The notes: generated by a model not told the origin, from the letters alone. A stretch of DNA of 64,000 nt from Motiliproteus sp965230185 (GCA_965230185.1 OZ245995.1:4092001-4156000), one strand, 5' to 3'. Shown: positions 48,180 through 62,623, counted from the first letter of the stretch. Numbers and translations: made by a program.

Positions 48180-50096
48180 CTATAACCCGACAGACCAGAT
48201 CCAGAGACGCAGGCGGTCTATGGCGGCATGAGTCCAGATCCAGAGCAAACTACGCTCTCCCATCTCTATGCGGGCGATCCCCTGCATGCCCGGTCGCAAC
48301 AACGGTGAAGGTTCGCTCAGGGATGCTTCCACCCGGAAAAAATTGCGGTTTTCATGAGCGACGGCTACCGGAATCAGGCGATCCACCAAAAAGGCAAAAG
48401 GCCTGTCGGGCAAGGCAGCGATAATCAGATGCCCCGCTTTTTCTCCGTCTATGCCGGCAACATCGTGCTCATCCACTTCCAGCACCACTCTGTAGCGGTC
48501 CAGCGGTGCCACCTCGTAGAGCACCTGACCGGTTTCCACCGGAGCACCCAGGGACTGACTGAGATCGCCGCTGACCACCACCCCGTCAAAAGGAGATCTC
48601 AATTGTGTACGCGCTATCCGATCAGTCACCATTTGTAATTCCGCATCCACCTGATCCAACTGAGCCCGCAGTACACTGAGCTGGGTTCGATCATGCAGGG
48701 CCAGCGCCTCCTGATACTCTTTCTCTGTTTTGTTGCGCTCACTTAACCACTTCTGATGCTCCAGCTTCAGATTGCGATCATCTAAGGTGGCAACCAGCTG
48801 CCCTTCTTCAACAAGGTCCCCGGCCCGAACTTCAGCCTGCCGGACATACCCGTTCTGGGGAGCCACTAACAGCTGTCGAACCGCACCTTCTATGCTGGCC
48901 GGTGCGGTCACCTGAAAACGGCCATCAGTAAAGGTAAGCGCAGACACAGCTGCGACTGCTGATAACAACAGCAACTTTGATTTCAGACCGGTTGCTCCGA
49001 ACAGGCCGGCGGCTGATTCCATCATGGCCTCTGCGCCCCTGGTCCAGAGCGCGCGCTCTTCCCGCTGCTTCACTTCCAGCGCCGGACCAATCAAGGGGGC
49101 CAGGGTCTCACACAGATCCCGGGTATCCTTATCGAAAGGTTGTCGGGTTTTACGCTCCAGAGTGATAGCACCGACAAAACCCGATCGGCCCGGTAGGGGA
49201 ACGGTGCAGACTGCACCACACCCCTGTCGTTCCACCAGTTCAGTATGCGCGCGCGTCAGGGAGGTGCCCTCAGTCCCGCTCAGCGGTTGAACCAGGGTGC
49301 AGCTCTGGTCCACGGATTCTTCCATAGCCGCTTCAATGCTACGCACCAGCTGTGAACGGGCATCGAAACTGGCAACATGGGACAGGGCCTGAAGACGTAT
49401 CGACAGGCCCTGGCGTAATCCCAGGCTGACCCGTTCGCATTCCAGATGATCAGCTAAGCGACTGACCACTTCCATCGCCGCCTCACGGGCTGAACAGCGT
49501 CTCAAAACCGCCGTCATCAGAGTTACCGAGAAGACCCCTCGTTCCTGTTGCGCCACCAGCTGCTGCCGGACCAGGGTTTCCATCCACAGCCCCCCCCATT
49601 GAAGGAGCTGCAATACTGCATGCTGCTGAGACTCGGATCGGGTCGAAATCATCACAGCGATAACCGCCACCGGTTCGTCACCGACAAACAGTGGACTGGC
49701 AATCAGATCGCAGGTACGGCGGTTACCAGGCCCATAGCGCTGCAGGGAAAGCACCAGCCCGCGATTTTTAGCCAATGCACTGCTGGCAGCATCAACCAAC
49801 AAAGTCTCGTCTTCTCCCTCAGGAGGCCAGTCTGAAAGCAGAGAAATCCCCTGTTCGGCGTCAGACGGTCGGTAAATGGCGCCGCGGATAATGCCGGCAA
49901 CCATCCGGCACTGCCACGCCAGCCAGCTCTGAGCCAGATCTGCCGGGAGGGAAGGCGAATTGGCGGCTTTACTGCCCGGGTAGCTGTTATTCACCCGGCC
50001 CCCTTTAAGCGCAACCTCTTCAACCAGCCCGGGAGATCCCTCCTCGCGCGGCAGATGACGGGTTGTCTTTGACATAGCCAGCGAATCTGTACGCAT
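48180..50096 (-). CDS. GAF-domain HlyD-family membrane fusion protein (cassette A)
   Basis: About 638 aa. The cytoplasmic N-terminal half has one or two GAF-like domains (about 60-340, with 'CDLIASPLFVGDEPVAVIAVMI' and 'GAVCTVPLPGRSGFVGAITLERK'). A membrane helix (about 375-395, 'SKLLLLSAVAAVSALTF') leads to a HlyD-type periplasmic domain: 'VRQLLVAPQNGYVRQAEVRAGDLVEEGQLVATLDD', a helical hairpin, and 'RSPFDGVVVSGDLSQSLGAPV'. So a small-molecule-sensing domain is wired to an adaptor. The ATG at 50096 has GGAG 6 bp upstream; a TTG at 50144 is less likely. The M50 gene begins 72 bp downstream. It carries an eight-G tract at 49590-49597. Confidence 0.85.
   Translation of the reverse strand: MRTDSLAMSKTTRHLPREEGSPGLVEEVALKGGRVNNSYPGSKAANSPSLPADLAQSWLAWQCRMVAGIIRGAIYRPSDAEQGISLLSDWPPEGEDETLLVDAASSALAKNRGLVLSLQRYGPGNRRTCDLIASPLFVGDEPVAVIAVMISTRSESQQHAVLQLLQWGGLWMETLVRQQLVAQQERGVFSVTLMTAVLRRCSAREAAMEVVSRLADHLECERVSLGLRQGLSIRLQALSHVASFDARSQLVRSIEAAMEESVDQSCTLVQPLSGTEGTSLTRAHTELVERQGCGAVCTVPLPGRSGFVGAITLERKTRQPFDKDTRDLCETLAPLIGPALEVKQREERALWTRGAEAMMESAAGLFGATGLKSKLLLLSAVAAVSALTFTDGRFQVTAPASIEGAVRQLLVAPQNGYVRQAEVRAGDLVEEGQLVATLDDRNLKLEHQKWLSERNKTEKEYQEALALHDRTQLSVLRAQLDQVDAELQMVTDRIARTQLRSPFDGVVVSGDLSQSLGAPVETGQVLYEVAPLDRYRVVLEVDEHDVAGIDGEKAGHLIIAALPDRPFAFLVDRLIPVAVAHENRNFFRVEASLSEPSPLLRPGMQGIARIEMGERSLLWIWTHAAIDRLRLWIWSVGL
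49590..49597 (-). repeat. Eight-G homopolymer tract in the GAF-HlyD gene
   Basis: Coding-strand codons TGG GGG GGG give eight consecutive G residues within the GAF half. Frame is currently intact. Confidence 0.7.
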
Positions 50097-50190
50097 TATC
50101 AGCTCCGTTTCGTTCTGTGCTGAAAAGCCAATAACCTTCTGCAACTGACCACCAGTCTTACAAAAGCGCTTGCTATGCAGAAACGCTCAC

Positions 50191-51225
50191 TCATAGCTCC
50201 GCCTTTCCCACACAATTACGGCCATTGTCTTTGGCCCAGTAGAGCGCGCGATCAGCTCGCTCTACCAGATTATTCGGCGAATCCGCGAGATCAAATTGAG
50301 CGACTCCCACGGAAACAGTGACCTTCCCGAATACCTCACCGTTTTCCCGTTTCCTTATCCGACACGCAGCGATCGCATGCCGAATCTGCTCAGCGACGAT
50401 ACAGGCACCATCAAGGTCGGTTTGCGGTAGAATCAACGTGAACTCTTCCCCCCCGAAACGGGCCACAATGTCCTTGCCCTTGACACTGCGTTTCAACAGC
50501 GTGGCAACGAAACGCAGCACCTTGTCTCCGACCAGGTGCCCATGAGCGTCGTTAAACTGCTTGAAGTGGTCGATATCAACGACCAGAAGACAAAACGGCT
50601 CGCGCTGTTCACTGGCGGAGTCAACCGATTGCGCCAGGGCCTCATCAAACGCCCTGCGATTTAAGATGCCGGTCAGGCTATCGGTCCGGGACTCCTGCTT
50701 AACCTGAACCAGTTCCTGACGGAGGGCATCAACTTCTGCCGATATATTGGATATCTGTGATTCCAGCTGGAGCCGGGATTGCTCCATGACCTGTGTATCT
50801 TCAATTACTTTATCAACTTCTTCTAATATCTTATCGGTCGGCGTCGAAATATCTAAAATGCTCGCGAAGCCGCGCAAGCTGCTCGCGTAGTTGGATAAAT
50901 TGCCTCCCAGTTGACCGAAATCCCCCTGGATACCTTTGATCGCCAGCTTCAACTTATGGCGTACCGCTTCCAGACTGGCTTCATCCTGGATAAAAAACCG
51001 CTGATAAAGATCCCTGAGGCTTTCTTCGGAAATACTATTCTGTTGAGTAAGAAGATCTTCCAGAGCAGCTTTCAGCTCTTCATTTTTTCCGGCAACACAG
51101 TCATATCCGATTCGATAGTTCAGCGGGGAAAGCGGAATCTCATATGCATTCAGATAGGATACGGCCAGACGAAGGTTTTCAGCGGCCTTATGACAATCAT
51201 CAGAGTAAGCTTTTATTCTGGTCAT
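50191..51225 (-). CDS. Diguanylate cyclase (GGDEF)
   Basis: A 344-aa cytoplasmic protein. The helical N-terminal region (about 1-165), with no known input domain visible, ends in a coiled coil ('SQISNISAEVDALRQELVQVKQE') that leads into a GGDEF domain (about 175-340). The active site is intact ('ARFGGEEFTLILPQ'), but the inhibitory-site position reads KGKD instead of RxxD, so product inhibition is probably lost. The ATG at 51225 overlaps the stop of the REC-GGDEF-EAL gene (TAATG), so the two are coupled. It makes c-di-GMP, possibly for the adjacent cassettes. Confidence 0.92.
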   Translation of the reverse strand: MTRIKAYSDDCHKAAENLRLAVSYLNAYEIPLSPLNYRIGYDCVAGKNEELKAALEDLLTQQNSISEESLRDLYQRFFIQDEASLEAVRHKLKLAIKGIQGDFGQLGGNLSNYASSLRGFASILDISTPTDKILEEVDKVIEDTQVMEQSRLQLESQISNISAEVDALRQELVQVKQESRTDSLTGILNRRAFDEALAQSVDSASEQREPFCLLVVDIDHFKQFNDAHGHLVGDKVLRFVATLLKRSVKGKDIVARFGGEEFTLILPQTDLDGACIVAEQIRHAIAACRIRKRENGEVFGKVTVSVGVAQFDLADSPNNLVERADRALYWAKDNGRNCVGKAEL

Positions 51226-53069
51226 TACCTGCCCCCGTTTTTTAACTCACGACAATGTCCGGCACTGAACTGCGGTAGTAAGCGCCCTGCCAGATAGTTT
51301 TCAAAATCCTGTCGATTCAGGGGACGACTGAAATAAAATCCCTGAATTACGTCGCAGCCGGCCTGTTTAAGAAATGTCAGTTGTGACTGCTTCTCTACAC
51401 CTTCGGCCACGACCATCAGATCAAGGCTGTGAGCCATCGCAAGAATCGCTTTTACTATGGAGACGTCATCAGGGTTGTCAGGCACATCAATCAGGAAAGA
51501 ACGATCAATTTTCAGCTCGCTGATCGGGAGCTTTTTTAAATAGTTCAGCGACGAATAACCCGTTCCGAAGTCATCGACAGAAACGGAGACTCCCAGTGCC
51601 TGAATCTCGTTGAGCAGGTGAATATTGCTTTCGGTATCCCCCATCATCATGCTTTCGGTCATTTCCAGGACCAGGTGCTTTGGATTCAGACGACCTGATA
51701 GCAACGCCTGCTGAATAACGTCCTTTAACCCCGGATCAGAGAATTGCTGACAAGACACGTTGACTGACACCTTCAGCTGTCGGAATCCTGCGGCAACCCA
51801 CTCGCTGGTGTGCCGACAGGCTTCCTGAAGCACCCATTCGCCAATGGGTACTATCAGTCCGGTTTCTTCTGCAACAGGGATAAAGTCATTGGGTTCGATC
51901 ATGCCGTCTTCAGGGTGATTCCACCGCAGCAGGCACTCCATCCCCATAACAGCACCGTTACTGGCTATCACCTTAGGCTGATAAAAAACCTCCAGCTCCT
52001 GTTTTTCGAGAGCCCTGCGCAGCTTGGTCTCGAGGCTCAGCCTTTTGATGGAGCGCAGATTCATTTCCCTGGAATAAAACTGATAGTTATCGGGTCCCAG
52101 CTGTTTGGCATAGCCCTTGGCAGCACTGGCGTGCCTGAGAATAACGTCGGCCAGATCACCATCTTCCGGGAAAATCGCAATGCCGACGGCTCCTGTCATA
52201 AAGATCTCGGTGCCGGCAATCTCAAATGGAATTTTCAGAGCTTCCAGAATACGGTTGGCAATCATGACCGCATTCTCAGCATTACCGATATCGGGCAGCA
52301 ATAACGCAAATTCGTCACTACCCAGACGGGCAAGCTCCTGCCACAGGTCAAAACCGGAAGTTCGTGCAATAACATCGGCATCACGAGTGACATTGATCAG
52401 TCTGGTGGCAACTGCCCGCAACAGCTGATCCCCGACATCAGGTCCATACGTATCATTGACCTGACGAAAACGGTCCAGCCCGATATCCATGACACCGACC
52501 TGTTGTTCACCACGTCGAGCCTGTTTCAGGGACCACTGCAAACGGTCAAAAAAGAGTTTACGGTTGGGTAATTCCGTAAGACCGTCATAAAAAGCCAGCC
52601 GATCCTGATAGGCCTTAGCCGCCAGGGTATTTCGCAGCCGCAACGCCAGCTCACTTGAATCCACCGGTTTGGCCAGAAAGTCCGTAGCGCCCAGTTCCAG
52701 CGCTTTCAATTTGCTTCTGGCATCACTGGAAGAGGTCAGAACGATAATGGGCAGGTATCTGAACTCTTCATAACTGCGAACGGTCGCCAGAATTTCGAAC
52801 CCGTCCACCTCTGGCATCACCAGGTCGAGCAACAGGATATCCGGCTTCTGCCCGTTTAAGACTCCAAGAGCCTGAGCGGAATGTTCAACTTTAATAAAAC
52901 GCCGGTAACCTTCGTCTTCCAGAAAGGCCTGGATAATGTCCATCATGATCGGTTCATCATCAACCATCATGATCGTTGCATTCTTGAGTGGAGCATACCT
53001 GCCCGCTTCTTCAGTTTTCACGTCGTCGGGTGACAATATACTTTCATGAATTTTTACTGTGCAGCTCAT
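51225..53069 (-). CDS. Response regulator REC-GGDEF-EAL
   Basis: A 614-aa cytoplasmic protein. The receiver domain (about 30-155) has the acidic pair 'VDDEP', the phospho-acceptor aspartate in 'DILLLDLVMPEVDG' and 'LAKPVD'. The GGDEF domain (about 160-325) has 'ARLGSDEF', a degenerate motif likely to bind GTP at best. The EAL domain (about 345-595) has ECLLRW with the catalytic glutamate kept, and 'DDFGTGYSS'; it is probably an active c-di-GMP phosphodiesterase. GGAAG precedes the ATG. It follows the hybrid kinase by 72 bp and is the likely phosphotransfer target of its HPt domains. Confidence 0.92.
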   Translation of the reverse strand: MSCTVKIHESILSPDDVKTEEAGRYAPLKNATIMMVDDEPIMMDIIQAFLEDEGYRRFIKVEHSAQALGVLNGQKPDILLLDLVMPEVDGFEILATVRSYEEFRYLPIIVLTSSSDARSKLKALELGATDFLAKPVDSSELALRLRNTLAAKAYQDRLAFYDGLTELPNRKLFFDRLQWSLKQARRGEQQVGVMDIGLDRFRQVNDTYGPDVGDQLLRAVATRLINVTRDADVIARTSGFDLWQELARLGSDEFALLLPDIGNAENAVMIANRILEALKIPFEIAGTEIFMTGAVGIAIFPEDGDLADVILRHASAAKGYAKQLGPDNYQFYSREMNLRSIKRLSLETKLRRALEKQELEVFYQPKVIASNGAVMGMECLLRWNHPEDGMIEPNDFIPVAEETGLIVPIGEWVLQEACRHTSEWVAAGFRQLKVSVNVSCQQFSDPGLKDVIQQALLSGRLNPKHLVLEMTESMMMGDTESNIHLLNEIQALGVSVSVDDFGTGYSSLNYLKKLPISELKIDRSFLIDVPDNPDDVSIVKAILAMAHSLDLMVVAEGVEKQSQLTFLKQAGCDVIQGFYFSRPLNRQDFENYLAGRLLPQFSAGHCRELKNGGR

Positions 53070-53141
53070 AGGTCTTCCGCAACCTCTGGTACTAAATTGC
53101 TGTGATAAGAAGCTACAACCACGACTCGTACATCCTGAGCA

Positions 53142-56082
<2,941 letters not shown>

Positions 56083-56093
<11 letters not shown>

Positions 56094-59000
56094 TGGAATT
56101 CCTCGATTCAACGCTGGACTGTTTTTGCGAACTGACTTCGACCATCGATTCCAACGACTCTCTGTCCTGTTCGGTATGCTCGGTGTTCATGTTTGCAAGC
56201 ACTGGCAAAGGATCCATAAAGCGCCAGGCCGGCAATGAGGTCATGATGCTGCTCAGAAGCACTCCGCTTCGCGCCAGCCAGACCACATATCCCACGGACA
56301 TTCCTGCAGACAGCGCCAGGCTTCCACCCACCACCGTTTCGCTGGTGCGGTTTTCCAGCACCAGCTCATCCCTCAGATCATTGAGCTTTAGCAGGAAGTC
56401 CCCAGTACCAATCAATTCCAGCGGATCCTGGTAGGTGACAAACTGCTCCCGCAGACGAACCACCGCAGCTTCTTTCGATTCAACGCTGTTTGATGAGAGT
56501 TTGTTCGAGTCGCTCGCCGACGAAGGCTTGTTCGTTTCAACCGTCGGGAGCTGGAAGGTTTCAGGCGTATCCTCTACCCGAGTGGTATTGGGTTCCACCA
56601 GGACAACGACCTCTTCGACGCCGTTCCCATCAGCTACCTCCACCACATCCAGGCCTTCTTCCGTGTCGGCATCGGTGACAGTTTCCGGAGCCGGACTGTC
56701 CTCAGTGTCTGCAGTCTCCGGTGCCGCGACCGCGGGGAATTCAGGTTGCGCCACCGTCTCCACTTTCAGATACAGATTTCCGACAACCGGACCACTCTTA
56801 TCCTCATCGCCGTCATCGATCTGCACCCTGATCATGGCCCCTGACGAGACTTCACTGGCGGGAATATAGACGACATGACGAAGTGCATTGTTGACCTCTG
56901 AAACAGTGCCGTTGATTGACCAGATGCCCGTTGCAGAATCAAAGCTTGCACCATCATTTGCGCTCAGTGCCCCGGCCTCGATGTCAGCCAGTATCAGCGT
57001 CGCGGTGATTCTTTCGTCACTATCCTCATCACTGACCACCAGATCTGGCAGCGCCACGATGCTGCCGCTCTGATCCATACCAGAGGTGGCATTGAGGTTA
57101 GTGACTTTAGGGGCATCATTGATATTGCCGACCACTATATTGAAATCATCACCAGTGACAGCCCCTCCCCGTCCATCACTGGCGCTCACTTCGACGCTCA
57201 GGGTACCCACATCGCCATTAAGCGGCGTGCCGCTGAAAGTACGCGTAGCTGAATCGAAGCTGAGCCAGCCCGGCAGCTCTGCACCGCCAGCAAGCCGGGC
57301 GCTATAGGTGAGCGTGTCACCGACATCGACATCACTGAATGTGTCCGCGGCGAAGGTAAAGCTGAATGCAATGTCTTCGGTGGCCAGCTGGTCAGTGATG
57401 GCGTTGTCCAGGGTCGGGTCATCGTTGCTGTTGGCAACATTAATCTCAAAGTCAGCGGTGGCCAGCGTGCCCCCGTGACCGTCATCGGCACTGACTTCAA
57501 TACTCAGCATCCCCACATCACCGTTCAGCGGAGTACCAGTAAATTCGCGGGCTCCGCCATCAAAACTGAGCCATCCCGGCAGTGCGGCACCACCGGCCAG
57601 CTGAGCGGTATAGGTGAGCGTATCACCGGCATCGGCATCGCCGAACGTGTCGGCAGCAAAGGTAAAACTGAAGGCCGCGTCTTCGACAGCGATCTGGTCA
57701 GCGATAGCATTATCCAGGGTCGGGTCGTCGTTAATGCGGGTCACATTTATCGTGGTGGCGGCCAGTACGCTCTGGTAGCCGCTGTCGCCATCATCCACCT
57801 CGACGCTGATATCGGTGCTGAAGACGCCACTGCTTGCGCTGTTGTTGGTGGGGGTAAACTGAACATTATCCAGCGCTGTATTGGCCTGGGCCACGGTCAG
57901 CCCGCTGACGGTATAGACGCCACCGCCCTGGTGGCTGAAGCCGCCGCCGGAGAGGGCGCCGGCACTGGCATCGCTGAGGCTGATTCTGAGGCTCAGGTCG
58001 TTCTCGCCACCATCGACATCACTGACCGTCAGGCCCCCAAACAGACTGGTGGCGCCGGCATTGTCGTTGAGACTGGTACTGGTCAGGGATCCGGAACCGC
58101 TCGGATCGTCGTTAATGCGGGTCACATTTATCGTGGTGGCGGCCAGTACGCTCTGGTAGCCGCTGTCGCCATCATCCACCTCGACGCTGATATCGGTGCT
58201 GAAGAGCCCACTGCCAGCGCTGTTGTTGGTGGGGGTAAACTGAACATTATCCAGCGCTGTATTGGCCTGGGCCACGGTCAGCCCGCCGGCGGTATAGACG
58301 CCACCGCCCTGGTGGCTGAAGCCGCCACCGGAGAGGACGCCGGCACTGGCATCGCTGAGGCTGATTCTGAGGCTCAGGTCATTTTCACCGGTATCCAGGT
58401 CACTGACCGTCAGGCCACCGAACAGACTGGTCGGGCCGGCATTGTCGTTGAGACTGGTGCTGGTCAGGGATCCGGACCCGGTGGGATCGACGTTAACGCG
58501 GGTCACGTTCACCGTAGTGGCGGCCAGTACGCTCTGATAACCGCTGTCGCCATCATCCACCTCGACGCTGATATCGGTGCTGAAGACGCCACTGCCAGCG
58601 CTGTTGTCGGTGGGGGTAAAGGTAACGTTATCCAGCGCCGTGTTGGCCTGGGCCACGGTCAGCCCGCCGGCGGTATAGACCCCACCGCCCTGGTGGCTGA
58701 AGCCGCCGCCGGAAAGGACGCCGGCACTGGCATTGCTGAGGCTGATTCTCAGGCTCAGGTCGTTTTCACCCCCATCGACATCGCTGACCGTCAGGCCACC
58801 GAACAGATTGGTCGGGCCGGCGTTGTCGTTGAGGCTGGTGCTGGTCAGGGATCCGGACCCGGTGGGATCATCGTTAACACGGGTCAGGTTCACCGTGGTG
58901 GCGGCCAGTACACTCTGATAACCGCTGTCACCATCGTCCACCTCAACGCTGATATCGGTGCTGAAGACGCCACTGCCTGCGCTGTTGTCGCTGGGAGTAA

Positions 59001-62000
59001 ACTGAACATTGTCCAGCGCTGTGTTGGCCTGGGCCACCGTCAGCCCGCTGGCGGTATAGACCCCACCGCCCTGGTGGCTGAAGCCACCGCCGGAGAGTAC
59101 GCCGGCACTGGCATCGCTGAGGCTGATTCTGAGGCTCAGGTCGTTTTCACCGGTATCGACATCACTGACCGTCAGGCCACCAAACAGATTGGTCGGGCCG
59201 GCATTGTCGTTGAGGCTGGTGCTGGTCAGGGATCCGGACCCGGTGGGATCGTCGTTAACGCGGGTCATGTTCACCGTGGTGGCGGCCAGTACGCTCTGAT
59301 AACCGCTGTCGCCATCATCCACCTCGACGCTGATATCGGTGCTGAAGACGCCACTGCTACCGCTGTTGTCGGTGGGGGTAAAGGTAACGTTATCCAGCGC
59401 CGTGTTGGCCTGGGCCACCGTCAGCCCGCTGGCGGTATAGACGCCACCGCCCTGGTGGCTGAAGCCGCCGCCGGAGAGGACGCCGGCACTGGCATTGCTC
59501 AAGGTGATTCTGAGGGTCAGGTCGTTCTCGCCACCATCGACATCGCTGACCGTCAGGCCACCAAACAGATTGGTCGGGCCGGCATTGTCGTTGAGGCTGG
59601 TGCTGGTCAGGGATCCGGACCCGGTGGGATCGTCGTTAACGCGGGTCAGGTTCACCGTGGTGGCGGCCAGTACGCTCTGATAACCGCTGTCGCCGTCATC
59701 CACCTCGACGCTGATATCGGTGCTGAAGACGCCACTGCTACCGCTGTTGTCGGTGGGGGTAAAGGTAACGTTATCCAGCGCCGTGTTGGCCTGGGCCACG
59801 GTCAGCCCGCTGGCGGTATAGACGCCACCGCCCTGGTGGCTGAAGCCGCCGCCGGAGAGGACGCCGGCACTGGCATTGCTCAAGGTGATTCTGAGGGTCA
59901 GGTCGTTCTCGCCACCATCGACATCGCCGACCGTCAGGCCACCAAACAGATTGGTCGGGCCGGCATTATCGTTGAGACTGGTGCTGATCAGGGATCCGGC
60001 ACCGCTCGGATTTTCGTTAAGATCATTCAGATTAATGGTTACCGCGGTGGTGGTTTGCTTTACCCCATCGTCGGCCTCGACACTAATAACCATCGGATCG
60101 ACGCCTTCAAAATCCAGATCATCGGCGTCATTTACCGTAATCACACCGGTAGTGGGATTGATCACGAACGCCTGGTTGCCATCGCCGTCCGGATTCAGGT
60201 TAGCGGTTATCGTATAGTTGATGCCGACATCAGTTCCGCCGCCATCGCCATCGTTGGCGTCTACGTCACCAACGGTGGTGCTGACTGCCGCATTCTCATC
60301 AACGGAAAACGCCCCTGTAGCGGTAAAAACGGGGTTATTGTTGGCCGTCACCAGCACCTGATGCGAAGGGGTAAAGGACAGGTACTCCGTTTTAGTTAAA
60401 CCACCGGCGTTAGCGGCGACAAATATTTCCGAGCTGCTGATACCGTCATAGCGCAGAACCTGGCCATCGCTGTAATCGCCGACGTACAGCCAGCCGTCAG
60501 GACCAAAGGTTAAGCCGGTGGCGAAACTCAGTTCCGGGTCTGAAAAATAGGTGGTGAGGCTGGAGCCATCCCAACGTTTGACTTTGCCCGAGCCATCCGT
60601 GGTGATATAGAGATCACCGGCAGCATCAAACGCTATCTGCTCCGGCGCGCCTATCCCTGAATGAATAAGAGTGACAGGGCTTCCACCCGCTGCCCCATCG
60701 AACTTAACCAGTTTACCGTTTTGCCAGCTGCTGACGTAGAGATCACCATCGGGTCCGAAAGCCAGGCCCGCGGGTCCGTTAAGATCTCCGCCACTACCGA
60801 ACACGCCGAGGTAGTTACCGTTGCTACCGTCGAACTTAAGAATATTGTCACCACCAAAGTTGGCCACATAAAGATGACCATCGGCCCCAAACGCCAGGCC
60901 GTCCGGTCGATTAAGGCCGTTACCGGTAGCGAAGATCCCCAGGTAGTTACCGGCGCTGTCGAAACGGACGATATTGTCAGAATCGTAACCGCTGACATAG
61001 ATGCTTCCATCCGGTCCGGTGATGGCGTGATAGGGGCGATCCAACTCGCCGCCGGTTGAATCAAACGTACTGGTGGCAAGTCCACTACTTCCCTCATAGC
61101 TGAAAACCTGATCATCACCAGACTGCCAGCTGCCCACTAACAGTTCACTGTCGGTCCATGAACCATCTTCATCTGTCACCGAAACACTGATGTTGTAGGT
61201 GAACCCGGACTGCCCATAAGAATGAGTTACCGAACTGGGATTCAGGGCCACCGTGTCTATGGTTCCGTCCCCCCAGTTTATGGTCCAGCCGCTGATGGTT
61301 TCGTTGCCCGGGTCAGACACTGACAGGTTCAGCGTATAGAGCTCACCGGCTTCGACACTGGTCGCCCCGGAGGTCGTGATGGTGGGCGCAGCGTTGTTGA
61401 CTGTAACCTGAAAGACCTGCGTATCCTGGGCAGCACCATCGTCCGTCACCCTCAACGCAATATCGAAGATGCCGTCATCATCGATACCTCCGGCTACTAA
61501 CCCGGCCCAGGTGAAGGTTGTAGCCATTCCGCTGGCCTCGAAGCTTCCGTCGTTGAGGAGATCCCATTCGTAGTTGGTTATCGTGCCGTCATCCATGGAA
61601 CTGGAGGCGTCCAGATGCAGATCGCTGCCTTCCAGAATGATGTAAGGAGCCCCCGCGGAGGCATCCGCGGTGGGAGGAGCTAATGTCCCCTGCCAGGCCT
61701 GCAGGGCATCATGATCAAATGGAATCTCCGTCTCTATCAGGCCCTGCTGATACTCAAGCACCCAGTCGCCGCCCTGCCGGGTGCTGCCGGTCACGTCATC
61801 GCTGGCAGCGATATCGGCACCGGTCAGGCTGCCCAGTGCCAGTGCCAGTTGCTGACCATCGGCATTGCCGGTCAGATTACAGCCATAAATCAGCAGATCA
61901 GCGCCGGTACCCAGAGCATCAGACCAGCCTGCAATCAGCCCCTGGTAGTCGCCAAGGTTACTGAGGTTAAGCGTGCTTTTCCCTAACTGAAGACTGCCCT

Positions 62001-62592
62001 GGGATCCGTGGCTGATCAGATGAATCGCATCGATGTCGGTCTGACTTTCTAGGTAGCGGCTGATCTGTCCGATACCGTCTTCGCCGGCGTTCAGCATCAC
62101 CACCTGATACTGAACCTGGTCCCGGGGGTCACCGATACCGGCAACTAACTGCGCATAGTCCGGTGTGGCTTCATCGACAAAGATAAGCTCTTTTCGCAGA
62201 TCTGTTTGTTGTTGAATATCGACTGTCAGGGCAGAAAATTGCTCCAGCAGTCCGCTTTCAGGGCTTTCCTGCGCCGACAGGGAGGTGCCGGTCAACTGGC
62301 TGACCGCAACGCTGTCCAGAGATTCCGGGTAGCTGTCTGACAGAGTTTTATGGATGGGTGTCGTCAGGGCCAGGGATCCGACCAAGTTTTCCAGCGCCTG
62401 AGGGTCATCAGGGTCAGAGGCAATATCTTTTGGCAACGAAGACAGCAGCTCCGGGCCGATACCACCGGCCACAACATCAGCGGAGAGCATCAATCGGGGT
62501 TCCAGCCGTTCAAACGCAAAGCCACGGAACTCCGGTTGATCTGTCTGTCGATGAATTTTCGGCGAAGAAAACTCACCATCAAATCCTTTCAC
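56083..62592 (-). CDS. Giant repetitive LEPR-XLL/DUF4347 protein (giant B)
   Basis: A 2169-aa protein. It has an N-terminal LEPRLMLSAD motif (about 30-39) and a DUF4347 domain (about 135-300, 'HLISHGSQG' and 'LLIYGCNLTG'). Two PKD-like domains (about 310-495) precede an NHL/beta-propeller region (about 500-755, repeated 'GPDGxLYV...FD'). After a cadherin domain come six 127-aa repeats (859-1620), two He_PIG-type domains, a further cadherin-like domain, an acidic spacer, then a hydrophobic C-terminal segment, DPLPVL and a charged tail. The overall plan is that of giant A. The start is GTG at 62592, 31 bp after the HlyD gene; no ATG lies in frame nearby. Predicted surface or periplasm-spanning protein. 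Confidence 0.92.
57733..60018 (-). repeat. Six exact 381-bp tandem repeats in giant B
   Basis: Six units of 127 aa, each with 'SLNDNAG', 'SAGxLSGGGFSHQGGGVYT', 'TVAQANTALDNV' and 'DISVEVDDGDSGYQSVLAATT'. The first asparagine codon is at 60018 and the corresponding codon of the next domain at 57732, exactly 6 x 381 bases, so there are no indels. Confidence 0.95.
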
Positions 62593-62623
62593 TATCCCTG
62601 TACCTATCTGCCAGAATGACCGC

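Noticed and set aside
57475..60399. A 974-codon open frame on the plus strand opposite giant B
   Set aside because: It lies antisense to the 381-bp repeats and merely repeats their complement; its composition (Gly/Ala/Ile/His periodic) is that of a shadow frame, it has no ribosome site, and giant B has clear domains and conserved termini.
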